Below, piece after piece: positions 1 to 6,290 of a DNA stretch of 10,176 nt. The notes under the pieces were generated by a model that did no database searches, was not told the origin of the DNA, and worked only from the letters and a program-made list of their open reading frames with translations. Made by a program: the position numbers and the translations under genes. Source of the DNA: Bordetella parapertussis (GTDB lineage Bacteria > Pseudomonadota > Gammaproteobacteria > Burkholderiales > Burkholderiaceae_B); the NCBI GenBank assembly GCA_945882005.1, contig CAMCWG010000084.1, forward strand, positions 1 through 10,176, written 5' to 3'. Position 1 is the first letter of the stretch; the number at the start of each line of letters is the position of its first letter.

Positions 1-2
1 TC

Positions 3-212
3 GAGACGCTTAAGCGCCTACTGTACGAGGGCGACAAGTGGCAGTCTCAGTCGATGCTGACCGTTGGGCTACATCTGCGCATAATCGGCAGGCCTGGTCG
101 GGTGCAGGCGTTGCATGACATTCTTAACTTTGTCCGCAGTGATGCGCGTATCTGGACGACTACCCGCACCGTCATCGCGCAACACTGGCTATCGCATCAC
201 CCAGCTCGCTAA
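3..212 (+). CDS. Polysaccharide deacetylase / PuuE-like allantoinase, C-terminal fragment (5' end outside window)
   Basis: An open frame enters from the left edge and ends at TAA 210-212, giving the last 69 residues of a protein. The sequence GLHLRIIGRPGR (about residues 27-38 of the fragment) matches the conserved GLHxRxxGRPGR block near the C-terminus of NodB-fold polysaccharide deacetylases of the PuuE type. In that family this block is followed by a helix and a tail of the form RxxIAxHW; here the tail reads RTVIAQHWLSHHP. PuuE proteins are cytoplasmic, cofactor-independent allantoinases that open the allantoin ring in purine breakdown, but many relatives have unknown amide substrates. The NodB catalytic core lies outside the window, so the substrate cannot be judged. 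The gene converges on the MATE gene with only 9 bases between the stop codons. Family assignment is fairly sure; allantoinase activity is only a possibility. Confidence 0.75.
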   Translation, partial: ETLKRLLYEGDKWQSQSMLTVGLHLRIIGRPGRVQALHDILNFVRSDARIWTTTRTVIAQHWLSHHPAR

Positions 213-235
213 GGTTTGATGCTACTTTTTAAACC
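213..235. terminator. Weak inverted repeat in the convergent gap
   Basis: GGTTT at 213-217 and AAACC at 231-235 can pair around a 13-base loop that contains a run of five T. It lies exactly between the convergent deacetylase and MATE genes and overlaps the last codons of the MATE gene. The stem has only five pairs, so it is at best a weak bidirectional terminator. Confidence 0.2.
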
Positions 236-1571
236 ATGTTCCCGTCGCAACTGCGTAAAGGATGATGGCACCATAGAGAAACATCGCGATCGCAGAGACT
301 GCATAGAACCAGGTCAGTGACCCATCCAAGTGGAGCACCCACCAGCCGCCTAACACTGCGATCGCGATACGGACTCCGCCTGCTGTCAAGGGCCAGACGA
401 GTTTGCGTGCCCCTTGTGAGGCAAAATAAAGCGTGAAGCCCAGACCAAAAAATCCAAAAACTGGGCCTACGATTTGTAGATAGATCACGCCTGTCTCGAT
501 CATCGCTGGTTCGGTACCAAAGAGCGTCATCCAGGCGTAGGGCCAAAGTGCAGCGCTCAGACCAATGATTTCTGCCACGACAAAGGCCATGGCTCCACCC
601 GTGAGGGCGGTGCGTAGCGCGCGCTCTGGTTGGCCTGCACCGAGATTAGAGGCCACCATTGCAACAAGTGGTGCACCGATGCCGAAGGCAACGGGGAAAA
701 TTAGGTATTCAAGTCTTGCCGCTGTACCGTAGCCCGCCAAGGCGATTGTTCCGGCATACGCACCAATCAGTGCGGTCGTTGAAGCAATCAAACCATTGGT
801 GAGCAACGGGTTGATCATTGCAAAGCCACCCACACCGAGGATGTTACGCATGGGGGCCCAAGATATGCTGCCGAGTTCGAGCCGAGCGAGACTCCTACCA
901 CTTACGCAATACCAAAGAAGAATCGTGCAGCCAACACCGAAATAAATCATCAGCGCCCAGCCCGCGCCTGCAATGCCTAGTGCTGGCATTGGGCCCCAGC
1001 CAAAGATGAGACAGGCCGAAACAGGTACTAGCGCAATCGCACCGCCACAGATCACAGCACCTGGGATCATCATGTTGCCCGTTCCACGAATTGCACTGGC
1101 TAAGGCGTTCATGATCCACATCAACGTTAACGCGCAGTAGGCAATTCCTGAATAGGTCATTGCTGCCTCTAAGGCAGCGCCACTTGCACCCATTAACGTG
1201 AACACGGGTTCGCGAAAGATCCACAGTGTGGCTGAACAGAGCACACCAAGCCCAGCGGTTAAGACAACGGCATGAAGCACCAATCGATTGGCAAGTGCTT
1301 GGTCGCCTGCGCCAAGTGCGCGAGCCACCGCGGCAGAGATCCCTCCGCCCATCGCACCTTGTGACATGCTTTGCATCAGCATCAGGATGGGCATGACTAG
1401 CGCCGCACCCGCTAAGGCGTCAACACCTAGGTGTGAGATGAACCAGGTCTCTAGCAAGACGGTACTTGATTGGGCCACCATCATTAACAGATTGGGCCAG
1501 GCAAGCCCAAGCAGCGTCAAAAAGATTGGTCTGCTCAGCATTGCCTGTAGGCGGGCATCACGCTGACTCAT
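222..1571 (-). CDS. MATE-family multidrug/metabolite efflux transporter
   Basis: The product has 449 residues, the usual size for a MATE exporter, and is hydrophobic throughout, consistent with twelve inner-membrane helices in two homologous six-helix halves. MATE proteins export cationic drugs or metabolites in exchange for Na+ or H+. Family marks are the N-terminal RPIFLTLLGLAWPNLL segment, the loop around ARALGAGD after helix 2, GTGNMMIPG in the first half, and the equivalent SNLGAGQPERA in the second half. The frame stays open upstream to a TTG at 1616, but ATG at 1571 is preferred: it gives the normal N-terminus MSQRDARLQAML and overlaps the upstream dehydrogenase stop as ATGA, the usual arrangement for translational coupling. 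No strong Shine-Dalgarno sequence precedes either start, which fits coupling. The pair is therefore probably one transcript. The substrate is unknown; the partner dehydrogenase hints at a metabolite rather than a drug, but this is inference. Confidence 0.9.
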   Translation of the reverse strand: MSQRDARLQAMLSRPIFLTLLGLAWPNLLMMVAQSSTVLLETWFISHLGVDALAGAALVMPILMLMQSMSQGAMGGGISAAVARALGAGDQALANRLVLHAVVLTAGLGVLCSATLWIFREPVFTLMGASGAALEAAMTYSGIAYCALTLMWIMNALASAIRGTGNMMIPGAVICGGAIALVPVSACLIFGWGPMPALGIAGAGWALMIYFGVGCTILLWYCVSGRSLARLELGSISWAPMRNILGVGGFAMINPLLTNGLIASTTALIGAYAGTIALAGYGTAARLEYLIFPVAFGIGAPLVAMVASNLGAGQPERALRTALTGGAMAFVVAEIIGLSAALWPYAWMTLFGTEPAMIETGVIYLQIVGPVFGFFGLGFTLYFASQGARKLVWPLTAGGVRIAIAVLGGWWVLHLDGSLTWFYAVSAIAMFLYGAIILYAVATGTWFKK

Positions 1572-2437
1572 TTGCCGGATTGCACGCGGCGTTGTCTTTG
1601 CATCAGGCTGCACCAATCTGCGTTCGCGAGACCCATGGCAGACACGTCCGACAGAAGCTGAGCGACCAGCCCAGTGACAGGGAGCGACACATCCGCACGG
1701 CGTGCTTCGTCCATGACCAAGCCTAAGTCTTTACGCATTAAGGTCGTTGAAAAACCAAAATCAAACTTTCCGTCAATCATGGTCTCAGCACGGTTTTCCA
1801 TCATCCACGAAGTGGAGGAGCCTTTGAGCATGACGTCCAGCACCTTGCGCGGATCGAGTCCGTTGTGCTCGGCAAAGGCCAGGCCTTCTGCGAGCGCTTG
1901 GCCAATACCGGCAACACAGATCTGGTTAGACATTTTTGTGAGCTGCCCCGCACCGGGCTCGCCGATCAGAGAGCAACGCTGGGCGTAGGCGGCCATGACA
2001 GGTTCGACGACCTTCCAAGCAACCGGGTCTGCGCCAGCCATGATGGCTAGTGTGCCTTTTTCTGCACCGACCGTGCCACCTGAGACGGGGGCATCGATAA
2101 AGTGGCGTCCAGTTGAGGCGGCGATTTGGGCTAAGCGCCTGGCGATTTCAGCGGAGGTAGTTGAATGGTCCACCCAGATGGCGCCAGGTGCCAAGTTAGG
2201 TTGGGCCAACTCCCAGACGGCGGAGAGTGCTGCGTCGGCGGGTAAGGAGGTCATGACCAGTTCTGCATGGGTGACGGCTTCGGCAACCGATGACGTTGCG
2301 CGGCCCCCAAAGGCCTTGACCCAGTCTGCAGGCAAGGTGGGTGAAGTGTCATAGACGGACAGAGCGTGGCCGGCACGCTGCAGGTGCGCCGCGATATGCC
2401 AACCCATTCGTCCTAGGCCAATAAATGCGATCTTCAT
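1568..2437 (-). CDS. NAD(P)-dependent beta-hydroxyacid dehydrogenase (3-hydroxyisobutyrate dehydrogenase / tartronate semialdehyde reductase family)
   Basis: The product has 289 residues, standard for the HIBADH/GarR/GlxR family of cytoplasmic enzymes that interconvert beta-hydroxyacids and their semialdehydes. Residues 1-12 carry the Rossmann motif GLGRMG, and Asp30 at the end of the second strand suggests a preference for NAD over NADP. The substrate-binding motif DAPVSGG is at 115-121. The catalytic lysine is Lys168 in GAGQLTKMSNQ, with Asn171 beside it. The helical C-terminal domain includes the conserved KDLGL at 236-240. A purine-rich GAGAG lies a few bases upstream of the ATG and supports this start. 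The stop codon overlaps the MATE start as ATGA. The nearby PuuE-like gene makes a glyoxylate/tartronate semialdehyde role attractive, since allantoin breakdown yields glyoxylate, but that gene is on the other strand and no glyoxylate carboligase is visible. The exact substrate is not determined. Confidence 0.88.
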   Translation of the reverse strand: MKIAFIGLGRMGWHIAAHLQRAGHALSVYDTSPTLPADWVKAFGGRATSSVAEAVTHAELVMTSLPADAALSAVWELAQPNLAPGAIWVDHSTTSAEIARRLAQIAASTGRHFIDAPVSGGTVGAEKGTLAIMAGADPVAWKVVEPVMAAYAQRCSLIGEPGAGQLTKMSNQICVAGIGQALAEGLAFAEHNGLDPRKVLDVMLKGSSTSWMMENRAETMIDGKFDFGFSTTLMRKDLGLVMDEARRADVSLPVTGLVAQLLSDVSAMGLANADWCSLMQRQRRVQSGK

Positions 2438-2642
2438 AGCGATCTCTCAAAGCGTTGAGGTAAACCAAGATGATAGTAGGGTGAGCAAGCGAGAATGTAT
2501 AAAAAAACAGACTTTTTTGACTCGCGTGCACCTATATTTCTTTTGGTTATAAGAAGATGATAAAAATATCCTTTTGTACAGGTTGTTTTGTGTGCACAAT
2601 CGACACACTGTTTTTTAATTTCCCTCACGCAGCAGCCAAAAA
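2438..2642. promoter_or_regulatory. AT-rich divergent intergenic region
   Basis: These 205 bases separate the dehydrogenase/MATE operon (-) from the sulfur operon (+) and must hold both promoters. I see no gene in them. The stretch is clearly richer in A and T than the flanking genes, with A7 and T6 runs near 2500-2518 and TA-rich stretches around 2533-2570 that could serve as -10 elements. None of these has a convincing -35 box at the right distance, so no promoter is placed exactly. An A/T run in this position could bend the DNA or act as an UP element. The rhodanese start is not preceded by a recognisable Shine-Dalgarno sequence. Confidence 0.6.
2588..2608. promoter_or_regulatory. Candidate operator: nested inverted repeats upstream of the sulfur operon
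   Basis: TTGTG (2588-2592) and CACAA (2595-2599) form a compact inverted repeat around a two-base centre. Overlapping it, GTGTG (2590-2594) and CACAC (2604-2608) form a second one. The elements lie 35-55 bases before the rhodanese start, where a regulator of the sulfur operon could bind. Short repeats of this size arise by chance, and no regulator gene adjoins them. Confidence 0.3.
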
Positions 2643-3575
2643 ATGAATAAATTCGCATTAGCCGTCCTGGCATTATTTGCCTCTTTTTCTGCCTGGGCCG
2701 CAGAGCCTTTGCTCACTGCTCAAGCCGTGCAGGCAGCGCAAGCAGATTCGAATACGCGTGTCCTCGACATTCGTGATCCAAAATCGTATGCAACGAATCA
2801 CATTCCAGGCGCTTTAAATGCGCCTTACGGCTCATGGAGAGGTCCTGAAGCCAACCCAGGCGAGTTACCCAGCATTGAGAAACTTGCTGCGAATGTGCAA
2901 CGCTTGGGGGTTACGCCCGATACCTATGTGATCGTGGTCTCCAGCGGCGCAAACGACACTGACTTTGGTGCGGCTGCGCGGGTGTATTGGACACTTAAAG
3001 TGCTGGGTGTCAAAAACCTATCGGTCTTGAACGGTGGGCTCAAAGCCTGGCAGGCCGCCGGGTTGGCGCTCAACAATCAACCCGTGACTGTGCAGCCAAG
3101 CACGTTCGCACCTAAGATCGATCAAAGTATGATTGCAACCCGCGAGGACGTGATCAACAGTACCAAGACCGGCAAGACCTTATTGGTTGATGCGCGGCCA
3201 GCAGCTTTTTATGATGGTTCGACCCGTCACCAAGTTGCAAAGACACCCGGAACACTCAAGGGTGCCGTAAACGTTGAGCACTCCACCTGGTTCGAGCCAA
3301 AGAGCTCACTGGTTGTGTCAGCGAGTGAAGCCAAGAAGCTGGCGGCTGCAACCCCTTTGAAAGACGATACCGAGACGATCTCGTTCTGCAACACTGGGCA
3401 TTGGGCTGCGACAAACTGGTTTGTGATGTCCGAACTCGTTGGGCAAAAGAACGTTAAGTTGTATGCCGGTTCGATGGTGGACTGGACCCGCTCCGACACC
3501 CCTTTGCCGATGGACAATGTGCCTAATCGTGTTAAACAGTTGTTAATTGATTTTCAGCTATACACCTCAAAGTAA
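2643..3575 (+). CDS. Periplasmic tandem-domain rhodanese-like sulfurtransferase
   Basis: The product has 310 residues. It begins with a Sec signal peptide (MNKFALAVLALFASFSAWA, likely cleaved after Ala19), so the mature protein should be periplasmic. Two rhodanese folds follow. Domain 1 (about 22-145) has VLDIRDPKSYATNHIPGALN and the closing NGGLKAWQAAG, but has Ser-Ser (100-101) where the active cysteine would be, so it is probably structural. Domain 2 (about 163-290) has LLVDARPAAFY and the active loop CNTGHWA with Cys249. This asymmetry is the normal plan of two-domain thiosulfate and mercaptopyruvate sulfurtransferases, which carry sulfane sulfur as a cysteine persulfide. YeeE/YedE begins 6 bases after the stop, so this enzyme probably feeds or prepares sulfur species (thiosulfate is the leading candidate) for that transporter. 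No clear Shine-Dalgarno precedes the start, but the signal peptide begins exactly at this ATG. Confidence 0.9.
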   Translation: MNKFALAVLALFASFSAWAAEPLLTAQAVQAAQADSNTRVLDIRDPKSYATNHIPGALNAPYGSWRGPEANPGELPSIEKLAANVQRLGVTPDTYVIVVSSGANDTDFGAAARVYWTLKVLGVKNLSVLNGGLKAWQAAGLALNNQPVTVQPSTFAPKIDQSMIATREDVINSTKTGKTLLVDARPAAFYDGSTRHQVAKTPGTLKGAVNVEHSTWFEPKSSLVVSASEAKKLAAATPLKDDTETISFCNTGHWAATNWFVMSELVGQKNVKLYAGSMVDWTRSDTPLPMDNVPNRVKQLLIDFQLYTSK

Positions 3576-3581
3576 TTCTGT

Positions 3582-4655
3582 ATGAAACGTCTGCCACTGA
3601 GTTTTGCGCTTCTTGCTTTTTTTGTTTACCTGGCACTGAGTGTCTCAATTCGGCAGGCGGTTTTGTTCTTGGTCGGGATTGGAATGGGCGCCGCCTTAGC
3701 GGGCGCCCGTTTTGGTTTTACGACGGGATGGAGACAGCTCCTTGAGCAGCGTGATCCGCGCGGAGTGACTGGCCAACTTGTTTTGTTGGCGCTTGCCTCT
3801 GTCTTGTGCTTACCGCTTCTTTCTCAGTACTCTGAGCTCACCGCAGCCTTGGGGCCGCCGAGCGTCAGCCTATTGGTTGGCGCTTTTGTGTTTGGGTTAA
3901 CCATGCAAATTGCGGATGGGTGTGGCTCAGGCACCTTGTACAAGGCAGGCTTGGGAATCCCGCTCAATATGGGCATTCTCCCGCTCTTTGCGTTTGGCAG
4001 TTTCCTGGGATCCGTGCATGTCGGTGACTGGTTAAAGCTCGGGCAACTCGAGCCGATTGGTCTGGTGAGCGTCTTTGGTGGTACTCAGGCCTTGCTCATC
4101 ACGCTGGCGGGTTTGGTTGTCGCAGGCTTGCTGGTGCGCGCTTGGGTCGGACCCGGACGCACTTGGTGGGATCGTAAGTGGCTCGTGGGCGCCGTCGCCT
4201 TAGCGGTTCTGGCGGCACTGAACCTCGTGATTGCTGGCCAGCCCTGGGGGGTTGTCTATGGGTTTGGTTTGTGGGCCGCAAAGCTTGTGAATGCTGCTGG
4301 TTTGTTTGACTCGACAGCCAATGCGTTTTGGAGTCAGGCCGGCAACGCCCAGCGTTTGACCGAGTCTGTGCTGATGGACATCACTTCCATTACAAACATC
4401 GGCATCTTGGGTGGCGCGCTATGGATCTCGGCTAAGGCGACGACGGCGGCACAGCCCTTGACGACACAACAGTGGGTGGTTGGCTTAGTAGCGGGTTTTT
4501 TAATGGGCTATAGCTCCAGGCTGGCGTTCGGCTGCAACATTGGGGCGATGCTCAGTGGCATCTCTACCGGCAGTGTGCACGGCTGGATTTGGGTGCCTCT
4601 TGCGCTAATGGGCACAATGATCGGCATCAAAGTTCGCCGCCATTACCAGTTTTAA
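3582..4655 (+). CDS. YeeE/YedE-family (TsuA-like) sulfur-compound transporter
   Basis: The product has 357 residues and about ten hydrophobic segments, so it is an inner-membrane protein. It belongs to the YeeE/YedE family, whose structurally studied member imports thiosulfate by passing it along conserved cysteines. Two cysteine motifs of the inverted-repeat architecture are present: ADGCGSGTLYKAG (Cys114) and RLAFGCNIGAMLSGISTGSVHGW (Cys318). An earlier block reads GARFGFTTGWRQL (about 41-53); many family members have a cysteine near this FGF position, but here it is threonine. Cys76 lies in a hydrophobic segment and may not be functional. The start is 6 bases after the rhodanese stop with no visible Shine-Dalgarno, suggesting reinitiation by ribosomes finishing the rhodanese. 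The transported species is inferred to be thiosulfate or another sulfane-sulfur compound; selenium-related roles are known for some relatives and cannot be excluded. Confidence 0.88.
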   Translation: MKRLPLSFALLAFFVYLALSVSIRQAVLFLVGIGMGAALAGARFGFTTGWRQLLEQRDPRGVTGQLVLLALASVLCLPLLSQYSELTAALGPPSVSLLVGAFVFGLTMQIADGCGSGTLYKAGLGIPLNMGILPLFAFGSFLGSVHVGDWLKLGQLEPIGLVSVFGGTQALLITLAGLVVAGLLVRAWVGPGRTWWDRKWLVGAVALAVLAALNLVIAGQPWGVVYGFGLWAAKLVNAAGLFDSTANAFWSQAGNAQRLTESVLMDITSITNIGILGGALWISAKATTAAQPLTTQQWVVGLVAGFLMGYSSRLAFGCNIGAMLSGISTGSVHGWIWVPLALMGTMIGIKVRRHYQF

Positions 4656-4670
4656 CTTTAGGTGCGCAAT

Positions 4671-4844
4671 ATGACGAAAGCTACCAACACGAAACTGAGT
4701 CTCGCTTTTTGGAGCGTCTTGGTGCTATTTCTTGTGTGGGACACGTTCGTGTCAGCGCCAATCGATTTACGTAATGAGCCGCCGCTGATTGCGGCGGGCT
4801 CAGGTAAAGCGTCTGTTGGCGGTCATTGCGCTATTGCGAAATAA
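4671..4844 (+). CDS. Single-pass membrane microprotein with a C-terminal His-Cys tail, in the sulfur operon
   Basis: This 57-residue protein was not recognised as a named family. It starts 15 bases after the YeeE/YedE stop. ATG at 4671 is preferred over an in-frame GTG at 4662 because AGG at 4660-4662 sits 8 bases before the ATG. Residues 1-8 carry two lysines, residues 9-28 form one hydrophobic helix (LSLAFWSVLVLFLVWDTFVS), and residues 29-57 are polar: APIDLRNEPPL, then a Gly/Ser-rich stretch ending GGHCAIAK. By the positive-inside rule the N-terminus is cytoplasmic and the tail periplasmic, placing the only cysteine (Cys53, preceded by His52) on the same side as the rhodanese. Co-transcription suggests a small accessory subunit of the transporter, perhaps a sulfur relay or an assembly factor. 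The role is inference; that it is a real gene is supported by position, ribosome site and membrane topology. Confidence 0.72.
   Translation: MTKATNTKLSLAFWSVLVLFLVWDTFVSAPIDLRNEPPLIAAGSGKASVGGHCAIAK
4775..4802. terminator. Strong hairpin inside the microprotein gene; possible terminator
   Basis: TGAGCCGCCGC at 4775-4785 pairs with GCGGCGGGCTCA at 4791-4802 around a five-base loop, giving an 11-base-pair GC-rich stem with one bulged G. No T run follows on the plus strand. On the minus strand the stem is followed only by TTACGT, so it is not a classical intrinsic terminator. It could slow transcription from either side of the convergent junction or protect the transcript end. Confidence 0.4.
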
Positions 4845-4857
4845 CTCCATTGCAACA

Positions 4858-5844
4858 TCACTGCGCTTTGAACCCACTCGCCTCAATAATACGTGCCCAG
4901 TTTTTGGTATAGGCACTCTCACGTTGCGCGAGCGTTTGGCTGGACATGTATTCAACCGTTAGCCCCATGGCAACCAGGCGTTGTTTGACCTGAGGCATGT
5001 CAAGGACCTTTGCAAGTGCGTTTCCGAGCCGCTCGATTGTGGCGGGCGGTGTTCCTTTGGGCGCGAATATGCCGTAATAGGGCAGGTCTTCAAAACCCTT
5101 TATGCCAAGCTCTGCAAAGGTGGGGGTGTCGGGGATAACCGCCTGACGGTTGGCACCCATCACGGCGACCATGCGGACCTTCCCGGCTTTTTGAAATTCG
5201 ATGAAGTCAGGAACGGAAGCGACCCCTGCAGGAATTTGATTGCCGATCATATCTGCCAACATGGGGGCGCTGCCGCGATAGGGTACTGAGACCAGGTCGA
5301 CCTTGTACTGCGCGGCTAATACTTTGACCAGAAACTCTGGAACAGAATTCGGCGCCGGGACCCCAATGGATGCCTTACCTTGGCGTTGTTCACGAACAGA
5401 CTTAATGAACTGTTCCAGCGAGAGGTCGGGTAGTGCTCCCGATAATGCAATACCATTGGCAAAGGTTGCGAAACCCGCCACTGGCACAAAATCAGTCTCG
5501 GGTTTAAACCCTAGTACCCTAGCAACTAAGGGCAAAATTGAGATCGTGTGATCGTGCGACAAAAATAATACAGTGCCATCCGCTGGCGCCGCTTTTAGCG
5601 CCTGTGCGGCAATCTGGCCACCTGCTCCTGCGCGATTGTCGACTACAACAGGTGTGCTCAGCACTTGGCCTAGTTGCTCGCCGAGCACGCGCGCGATCAC
5701 GTCGGTGCCTCCCCCAGGAGGGAAGCCCACCATGAGTTTAATAGAGTTACTCTGGGCAAAACTCGTTGCACTGGTGAGCAAAAGCGCACAGCTAACCGCC
5801 TTGAATATTTTGCGAGTTAGCGGGCTTGTAAGCAGAGAATACAT
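4858..5844 (-). CDS. Bug-family periplasmic solute-binding protein (tripartite tricarboxylate transporter type)
   Basis: The product has 328 residues, normal for Bug proteins, which capture carboxylates, amino acids or similar small solutes in the periplasm for TctA/TctB-type permeases. A rather long signal peptide covers residues 1-30 (MYSLLTSPLTRKIFK, a hydrophobic core, then SFA before QSN). The mature start has the family motifs VGFPPGGGTDVIAR (about 39-52) and VVVDNRAGAGGQIAAQ (about 67-82). VPYRGSAPMLADMIGNQI and a GTPPATIERL-type C-terminal segment follow. GGGAG lies five bases before the ATG and fixes the start. It is the last gene of a Bug-cupin-Bug set, 53 bases after the cupin stop, and converges on the microprotein gene with 13 bases between. 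It is clearly diverged from the other two Bug proteins here, so a different ligand is likely. The ligand is unknown. Confidence 0.92.
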   Translation of the reverse strand: MYSLLTSPLTRKIFKAVSCALLLTSATSFAQSNSIKLMVGFPPGGGTDVIARVLGEQLGQVLSTPVVVDNRAGAGGQIAAQALKAAPADGTVLFLSHDHTISILPLVARVLGFKPETDFVPVAGFATFANGIALSGALPDLSLEQFIKSVREQRQGKASIGVPAPNSVPEFLVKVLAAQYKVDLVSVPYRGSAPMLADMIGNQIPAGVASVPDFIEFQKAGKVRMVAVMGANRQAVIPDTPTFAELGIKGFEDLPYYGIFAPKGTPPATIERLGNALAKVLDMPQVKQRLVAMGLTVEYMSSQTLAQRESAYTKNWARIIEASGFKAQ

Positions 5845-5897
5845 ATATGCTCCCGAGTTCGGTGGATTGTTAGTGAAAGGGGACTTGAGTTGTACGG

Positions 5898-6287
5898 TTA
5901 GCGCCTTACGCGATCGGGATGTTCGCCATAAGGTGGTCCGTAAATCACAAGCACTCGTGCGGGCGTATCGCTTGTCACTGAAAAAACATGCATGGCATCA
6001 GCAGGAAAAAAGCAGGTGTCACCGGCGACCATGTCAAAGGCTTCACCATTGACTTCCACGCGCGCTGTACCCGCTAGCAGATAACAAACTTGCTCAAGCC
6101 CTGGGTGTGCATGGGGCAGAGCACCGCCTCCACGGGCAATGGTCCCAAGGATCATTTCGAGATTCTGGGCGCCAACGTTATCCGCACCAATCAAGCGGCG
6201 GTTACTCGTTTCATGGTGATTGGCAGGCGAGTAGGCTGGAACCGAGTTTTCGCGAATGAGATATTTTGAAGTCATGCCTGTGCTCAT
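5898..6287 (-). CDS. Small single-domain cupin protein
   Basis: This 129-residue protein forms one cupin beta-barrel. Motif 1 is GGGALPHAHPGLEQVCYLLAG with metal-ligand candidates His59, His61 and Glu65. Motif 2 is GDTCFFPADAMHVFSV with His100. All four usual metal ligands are therefore present, so an enzyme or a metal-dependent binding protein is possible. There is no signal peptide, so it is cytoplasmic. Stand-alone cupins of this size include isomerases, dioxygenase-like enzymes and ligand-binding proteins, and the sequence does not decide between them. It lies 3 bases after the upstream Bug gene and 53 bases before the second, so all three are probably one transcript and the cupin may act on the imported solute. 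ATG at 6287 has no clear Shine-Dalgarno; a second ATG four codons later (6275) is a possible alternative start. Confidence 0.85.
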   Translation of the reverse strand: MSTGMTSKYLIRENSVPAYSPANHHETSNRRLIGADNVGAQNLEMILGTIARGGGALPHAHPGLEQVCYLLAGTARVEVNGEAFDMVAGDTCFFPADAMHVFSVTSDTPARVLVIYGPPYGEHPDRVRR

Positions 6288-6290
6288 GCG

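Noticed and set aside
229..1224. Minus-strand alternative frames within the MATE gene
   Set aside because: They are rich in Arg, Cys and Trp as expected for out-of-frame reading and compete with a full-length MATE protein.
222..1616. Longer MATE reading frame from a TTG at 1616
   Set aside because: The extra 15 residues lie in the end of the dehydrogenase gene and give a non-typical N-terminus. ATG 1571 with the ATGA overlap is the better start.
1995..2354. 119-codon plus-strand reading frame opposite the dehydrogenase
   Set aside because: It lies wholly antisense to a gene with clear catalytic motifs and shows no family motif; it is a shadow frame.
2500..2522. A7/T6 run as an intrinsic terminator
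   Set aside because: The stem would be A-T only, and the site lies upstream of both divergent genes where no transcript is expected to end.
4662..4670. GTG start for the microprotein
   Set aside because: The GTG overlaps the AGG of the ribosome site; the ATG at 4671 has that site 8 bases upstream.
5573..6052. 159-codon plus-strand reading frame across the Bug and cupin genes
   Set aside because: It spans the ends of two well-supported minus-strand genes and their gap, its composition is low-quality, and it has no recognisable domain.
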